From: Dastarcus helophoroides
Lineage: Eukaryota; Arthropoda; Insecta; Coleoptera; Bothrideridae
Reading direction: 5' to 3'
Assembly (NCBI GenBank): GCA_028583605.1
Contig: CM053327.1
Span: 31,031,126-31,095,125 of the forward strand
Length of the DNA stretch: 64,000 nt
Program-made: the position numbers and the translations under genes
In this document: positions 59,146 through 64,000 of the stretch, in pieces
Numbering within the stretch: the stretch's first letter is position 1
Layout of the letters: the number at the start of each line of letters is the position of its first letter
The notes under the pieces: generated by a model
What the model was told of the DNA's origin: nothing
Seen by the model: only the letters and a program-made list of their open reading frames with translations
Databases searched by the model: none

Positions 59146-59277
59146 AATTGACTATTACATTATTAGAAAGGCCACGTCTCTAATACAACTTTAATAGAAA
59201 CTTTGAGTGGAAGTGCAGATTAAATGGAATATTGATACTAAATTCTGTAATTCTTGACCTTAATGGAAGCTTTGGGT
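59142..59277 (+). repeat. Repeat shared with 24248-24385
   Basis: Follows foldback copy 15 in the same orientation, with few differences over about 135 bp. Confidence 0.8.
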
Positions 59278-59563
59278 CAAAATTATGAAAAAACGTTATT
59301 GACCAAAAAGAATAGCTCGATAATTTTAGTGTTTTTTTAAGCTTTGAATCGACGTTTTTCTTAAATATCCACTTTGGCCTCGATATTTCGAAAAACATTT
59401 TGGTTTTAAAAGTCGAATTTTCTTGCAAACTATTTTGTGAAATAGTTTTCTTTTTTCTTTCTAAATGGTTTTAGCAATTAACTTTTGAATCGAGAAAAGG
59501 TATCATTAATATCTTTTATAATTCCTTCTCAACCCAATTAATCATTTGAATGTAATTAGTAGA

Positions 59564-59632
59564 CAGGGCCGTGCAATGCTATGATGCAAAGAGGCAACCG
59601 CATCAAGCGGCGCCTTAAAAAGGCGGCATAAA
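59564..59632 (+). mobile_element. hAT-like terminal fragment
   Basis: CAGGGCCGTGCAATGC followed by a GGCAACCGCATCAAGCGGCG segment. CAGGGCCG is a common hAT end. Only about 70 GC-richer bases remain. Confidence 0.45.
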
Positions 59633-59707
59633 CAACTAAATCAATATTTAATTGAGCCATTCAAAAATTAAGAATGTTTACACATTGCTTTTCCATATCG
59701 GTCTATG

Positions 59708-59775
59708 TCAAGGGTGGGCAAATGCGGCCCTGAGCGCTGCATGAGGCTCTTCGTTCAGTTGAGTCCTGCTCCCGT
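59708..59775 (+). mobile_element. Second hAT-like terminal fragment
   Basis: CAAGGGTGGGCAAATGCGGC then GCTGCATGAGGCTCTTCG, the usual layout of hAT/BED-element ends (CAGGGGTGGGCAA...GCGGCCC...GGCTCT). Confidence 0.5.
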
Positions 59776-59879
59776 TGAAATTTTATTGCTCTTTTATTAA
59801 TTTTGGACCTTTTTATACCTTTTGATTCTCTAATATTCATGAAAAAGAAAAAACAACTAAAAAAAAGTTTAATGGTTTT

Positions 59880-61190
59880 TTTCATAAATGTCGAGTTTTA
59901 ATTGTCATTTTTTTCCCTCAAAATTCTGCGTTTACGTTTTAAAATTCTTATCATTTTCGAAACTAACCTCGAAATTTCAGACAAAAAATCGAAATCTGAA
60001 AAATGTCTTTAAAATTGTTGAGATCAAAGATGGACAAAGTTAAAAAAATTATTAGAAATTTACAGCAAAAGTCGAGAACTTGAAAATAAGTTACATCTTT
60101 CAAAAAATATCGAAACTTTGAGAAACCATCGAAAATTTGAGAAACCATCGAAAATTTAAAAAATGGTTTGAATTTTTGATCAAAATTAAAATTGTGAAAA
60201 AGGACAAAATTTTTAAAGTTGACATTTTGAAAAAATAAAAAAATGCAATAAATTACCAAGAAAAAATGTTTACAATTAGTAAAGAAATATGACATTTCAA
60301 AGAAAATATCGAAATTGTAAGCAAAAATTTTAAAAATTCTCAAAAAAAATTAAATTTTGGAAGATTCAAAATTTTAAAAATTAAAAAATTCCGCAAAAAG
60401 TAAATATTTTACTTATGTCAAAAGTTTCTAAGAAAGTTAAATGTTTTAAAAATCAAAATCCTCAAGTAAAGCAAAAACTGAGAGAATAAATCAAATTTTT
60501 GAATATCGTTCAAAGCGGAAATTACTAAAAAAGTCGAAATTTCAGATAAAATCAAAAATTTTAAAACAGACGAAATTCTCTTAAAAAGTAAACCAGGAAA
60601 ATAAACATTCGGAACAAAATTTGAAATGTGTGAAGAAACTCAAATCCCACCAAAGGTCAAAGTTTGGAAATATTCGAACCTTATATTCGAACTTGAAAAA
60701 AAATTGAAATTGGAATAAAAGTTAAACATCTTTATTAAATTTTTTTAAAAGTAGAATTTTTTGAAAAGTATTTTTTTAAAAGGTAGAATTTATTGAAAAG
60801 TATTTTTCTAAAAAGTAAGAACTGTTTGAAAAATCAAAATTTTGAAAAAAGTGGAAAGAGATTTTGGGTAGAAGCTTTTCAAAAAAATACCCAAAAAAAA
60901 AGAAGTAAAAATTTTCAATAAAATCGAAATTTTCAAAAGTTAAGCTTTTCAAAAACTAAAATTTTCGAAAGTTGAAATTGAAGGTCAAAATATTTAAAAT
61001 AATCAAAAATGTGAGAAAAAGTTATATTTAAAAAGTGGAAAATTATGAAAAACTGAAACTGAAATTTGAAATGTTCAATAGAAGTGTCAAAAGAAGTAGA
61101 AATTTTGAAATAAGACTTGAATCTTTAAAGAAATAAAAATATTTAAAAAAATCGCGATTTTTAGAAAAGTTAAACCTGCGAATGAATGTC
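59880..61190. repeat. AT-rich module repeat, A-rich strand up
   Basis: AAAAAAGTCGAAATTTTGAA-like modules, the inverse of those at 1.7-8 kb. A local duplication of GAAACCATCGAAAATTTGAG is at 60122-60160. No gene seen. Confidence 0.72.
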
Positions 61191-61192
61191 AA

Positions 61193-61434
61193 TATTTTTT
61201 TTTTTAAGTTTAATCCACTCGCTTTCAAAGCACTGCGAGTAGGATGCGAAAACAAGGATAGACGGCAATGAACCGCCTTCTTAAACAAGGATAGGTTGTA
61301 ATTTTTGGGGAAAATTTCTTTCGGTAACAAGTTTCATGACTTAAAAGATCTATAGAAAAAAAAGAGTCCTCACTGTGTCAAGCTGGACCGCACAGGAATT
61401 TGCTGCCTCCGACTGTCAAGTACGCCTCAAGAAT
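61193..61434 (-). pseudogene. LINE 3' fragment, minus strand
   Basis: About 240 bp of the same LINE 3' end. The poly-T block at 61193 is the tail. The frame reads LPKEIFPKNYNLSLFKKAV. A 22-bp deletion removes the region around the stop codon that the other copies keep. It is buried in the A-rich repeat. Confidence 0.88.
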
Positions 61435-62520
61435 TTACAATAAAAGCAGGATTTTCCAAAAAGGGTCAAGTCTTTCAAATAAGATGGAAATTGAAAAAAC
61501 AAATTTGAAAAAATTTAAAATGTTCAAAAAGGCAAAATTTTCAAAAAGAACATCAAAACTTTTCAAAATTCGAGGCAATTTTTTTAAAGAACTGAGATTT
61601 TGAAAAAAGCAGAATTTTTCAAAGAAAGGCGAAGTGGTAAATGTAAAAATTTCGAGAAAAATCCTAAATATTGAAAAACTCAAAATTCATAAAATAAAAT
61701 CCCAATTATGGAGTGAACATATTCAAAAAATTTAAAATGTATTTAAATTTTGAAAAATAAAGTGGAAGTTACCAAAGATTCTGTTTTTTCTTAAGCTGAA
61801 ATTTTAAAAAAGTCGCAGGTTCATTATTTTCAACAGTCAACTTCCAATATTAAAAAAAAAATCGAAATTTCGAGGAAAGGTCGAAATTCTGAGAAAAAAA
61901 TTCGGATTAAAAAATAGAAATTTTTAAACAGGTCAACATGCTCGTTTAAAAAATCATACATTTCCAAAAAGAGTGGAATTTGATGATTTGAGGAAATGAG
62001 TGGGATCTTTCTTCAAATCATCAAGGCATGATTGAGAATTGCAAGCAAACATGTATTTGGTTTTGGTCTATTTTCAACCACAAGCGATGCTAGTAATACA
62101 CAAATAAAAAATCCCAATACAAACGCTGCTTATAAAATTTCAAAAAAAAGTTTCTAGGTTGCTATTGAAATCAAAATTTTAGATAAACATGCAACAACTA
62201 AAAGTGTTAACTTTAATTTCGAGAAAAAGTTTTAATTTTGATTAAAAAACTCCTAAATTTTTCAGAATGATAGACAGAATTAAATTAAAAGGTATTTCGT
62301 GATTTTTTTTGAAAACATTATATTTACGTTTTCATTTTTTATTATTTTCCTAATTTTAGAAATAAGATTGTTTAAAAAAATCTAAATTTAAAAACTATTA
62401 TCGAATCATTTAGAAAAAATTGAATTTTCAAATTCAAATTTGAGCAAGAGGGTCAAATTTGAAAATACCCCAAAGAAGTCATAATTTCGACATAGCTTCC
62501 ATATTTTGTGTTATACGATA
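61435..62520. repeat. AT-rich module repeat, A-rich strand up
   Basis: Continues after the LINE fragment. It becomes less regular beyond 62000. No gene seen. Confidence 0.65.
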
Positions 62521-62751
62521 TTACAAAAATTAAATATTTTAATCGAAATTTTGAAATAATTGCTACATATGTGTTGACAGTTCGGCTTTAAGCTTAAACT
62601 TAACCTTTCATTGACCATTCAACTCATAATCAAAGGTTGTTTTGTTCGTTTTAAATTCAAAAAAATTATGGGGCGGTATTTTGAAGAGTTCCATCGGAAT
62701 GAGAAAATTTACCTCATGGCTTTGTTAGTAGACATATTTCTTTTAAAATAG

Positions 62752-62957
62752 TGAATTACAAATCTTGTCCCCTGAAACCAAGAAAGATTAAAAAACACAA
62801 CAAAGGTTGCTCTAACGCGGTTCGATAGCCAAGCTATCATCTTGAGAGAGATACTGTGTTTTGTTGTGTTTCTTAATCTTTCTTGATTTTAGGGGTCAAG
62901 ATTTGTGTTTCAGTTTTTGTTTTGAAGATAACCAAAGACCAGTCCGTTTCACCAAAA
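62752..62957. mobile_element. Foldback element copy 16
   Basis: The left arm lacks its outer end. The right arm lacks the hairpin part but keeps the terminal GACCAGTCCGTTTCACCAAA. It lies just downstream of the protease stop. Confidence 0.87.
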
Positions 62958-63011
62958 AAAAAACATTTTTTTTAATAACATGTAATGAAAACAACGATCA
63001 CAAATAAAAAC

Positions 63012-64000
63012 TTAAGCTTTAACGTTGCTTTTAATCCAGTCTACATATTCTGAGACTCTTGTGTAAATTCCTGGCCAACCTTCCGTTCCGCATCTAGCTC
63101 CAAAAGACACGACACCCTCCACGTACCAAACTGAAGCATCGCTTGATAGGGTATTCATTAAGGGACCTCCGCTGTCTCCACTGCAGGAGTCTTTTCCAAA
63201 CTGCCCTCCTGCACAAAGTTGCTTCGAGCTGAGTTCCACTCCAGCTCTTCTGAATGTACCAGAGCATTTTCTCGCAGAAACTACTGGCACCTTGAGCTTA
63301 AGTTTGGTAGGGCTGCTATTGGCGTATTCAGTTCTTCCCCATCCAGCTACAATTAAATCATCTCCTATTCGGGATTTATCGCTGGCCGTCGGAAGACAAA
63401 TTGGCCTTATAAAGTCTGAAATGGAACAAGGCCACTTATTTTTATTGCGTCATTATTCAAAAATGTAATTATGTGTATTCCATGAATTAGGTAATTAGTA
63501 AGCTATGAAAACCTTTCTAAAACTCTGTTCAAGTAGAATACAACCTAGACTGCAAATTCATGCAGCCCTCTTGGTGTGTTTAGTGAATCATAGGTAGCTG
63601 AACTACCAACAGTTGAAACACTGCCACCTAGCGAAGCGGTTTCTCTCTAGGAAATTCCCCAAAAGACAAGGATCCTAATGCACAGACCAATAGGTTTGAA
63701 CAACAACCAACCTATTGGTATGTGCATTAAAACTCTATTAACAAATCAATATTAATTAAATAAAAGCATCCAAGTGTCTGGATTTCTGTCGACTGTTGAT
63801 GGAACTGTTACTAAAATATAAAGCATTTTTAGGGGTACCTTTTAGGCTATTTTTATTCTAGTAAAACTTAACTTTTTATTGCTAAAAACCCAACTATGTA
63901 TAAAATGAGTTGTTACAAAAACATTGTTAAAATTATATTTATTATTAGTCACATTTATAGCATACTTACTTGTGTAAGGTGCATCTCTACTTAATCTCAC
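63012..64000 (-). CDS. Trypsin-like serine protease of CLIP (easter/PPAF) type, 3' part, two exons
   Basis: Two exons are visible on the minus strand: 64000-63970, running off the window, and 63415-63012. Donor GTAAGT (63969-63964) and acceptor TTTCAG (63417-63416) bound a 554-bp intron. The first exon ends VRLSRDAPYT, matching the stretch after the catalytic Asp in this family. The junction restores an Asn codon and the second exon opens with FIRPICLP. Further on are VAGWGRTEY, QLCAGG, KDSCSGDSGGPL with the catalytic Ser, and a typical C-terminal GIYTRVSEYVDWI. The Asp before SCSGDSGG is at the S1 pocket position and predicts cleavage after Arg or Lys. The Cys in PICLP is the one that pairs with the pro-region in CLIP proteases. 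Such enzymes are secreted and act in Toll or melanization cascades. The His/Asp part and any CLIP domain lie outside the window. Stop TAA is at 63014-63012, with a possible ATTAAA signal just beyond. Confidence 0.92.
63416..63969 (-). other. Intron of the serine protease gene
   Basis: Bounded by GTAAGT and TTTCAG. It contains a strong short hairpin (63676-63729), described separately. Near its 5' side, at about 63818-63895, is a segment whose reverse complement resembles 9785-9870 (shared core AAAATAGCCT and GGTACCCCTAAAA), so part of the intron is a dispersed repeat. No coding sequence was seen. Confidence 0.75.
63676..63729. other. 21-bp-arm hairpin, 12-base loop
   Basis: TAATGCACAGACCAATAGGTT (63676-63696) pairs with 63709-63729 at 20 of 21 positions. 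It lies within the protease intron. Confidence 0.85.

Noticed and set aside
59963..60343. 126-codon Phe-rich minus frame
   Set aside because: Translation of the A-rich module repeat; not a membrane protein.

Overview
This window looks like a nuclear chromosome segment from an insect. A beetle is my guess, but no single marker in the window fixes the order. It is very AT-rich, has short-exon genes with GT-AG introns, and is dominated by transposon debris and AT-rich repeat arrays. No bacterial operons, CRISPR arrays or rRNA genes are visible.

Only a few host genes can be supported. (1) A single-exon tubulin tyrosine ligase-like polyglutamylase of the TTLL6/TTLL13 type (55478-57412, +) appears intact. 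(2) The 3' part of a trypsin-like serine protease of the easter/prophenoloxidase-activating (CLIP protease) kind lies at 63012-64000 (-), as two exons; its 5' part is beyond the right edge. (3) A second minus-strand gene is suggested by a signal-peptide exon (55121-55058 or 55062) and a CLIP-domain exon (47151-46923). It would be divergent from TTLL6 and in tandem with the protease. Its catalytic-domain exons were not found.

The rest is mobile and repetitive DNA. There are five truncated copies of one CR1/Jockey-group LINE (13.2, 18.6, 41.3, 47.9 and 61.2 kb) and one fragment of a different LINE with an RNase H domain (41.9 kb). Four solo LTRs of one family have ATAT-type target duplications (8.0, 17.8, 51.5 and 58.1 kb). 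DNA transposon remains include a complete but broken mariner (37.5 kb), a piggyBac-like MITE with TTAA ends (36.0 kb), a TAA-flanked Harbinger-like MITE (44.5 kb), hAT-like ends, other mariner/Tc1 remnants, and a broken CNCKxxC gene enclosed by inverted repeats (49.7-50.7 kb). tRNA-derived SINEs lie at 15.0, 15.7 and 36.9 kb. One foldback element, about 290 bp when complete, recurs at 16 sites.

Three repeat systems stand out. The foldback element is present about once per 4 kb. An AT-rich sequence built from short alternating A-run, AATTTCGA and T-run modules fills a large share of the window (roughly 1.7-7.9, 21.7-22.9, 24.7-29.9, 32.2-36.7, 51.2-54.1 and 58.5-62.5 kb) and forms local tandem arrays with 220-520 bp units. 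A (ATATGTT)n array of about 540 bp sits at 6.4-7.0 kb, and a 100-bp tandem unit occurs in two separate arrays inside what seems to be a single mobile element family.
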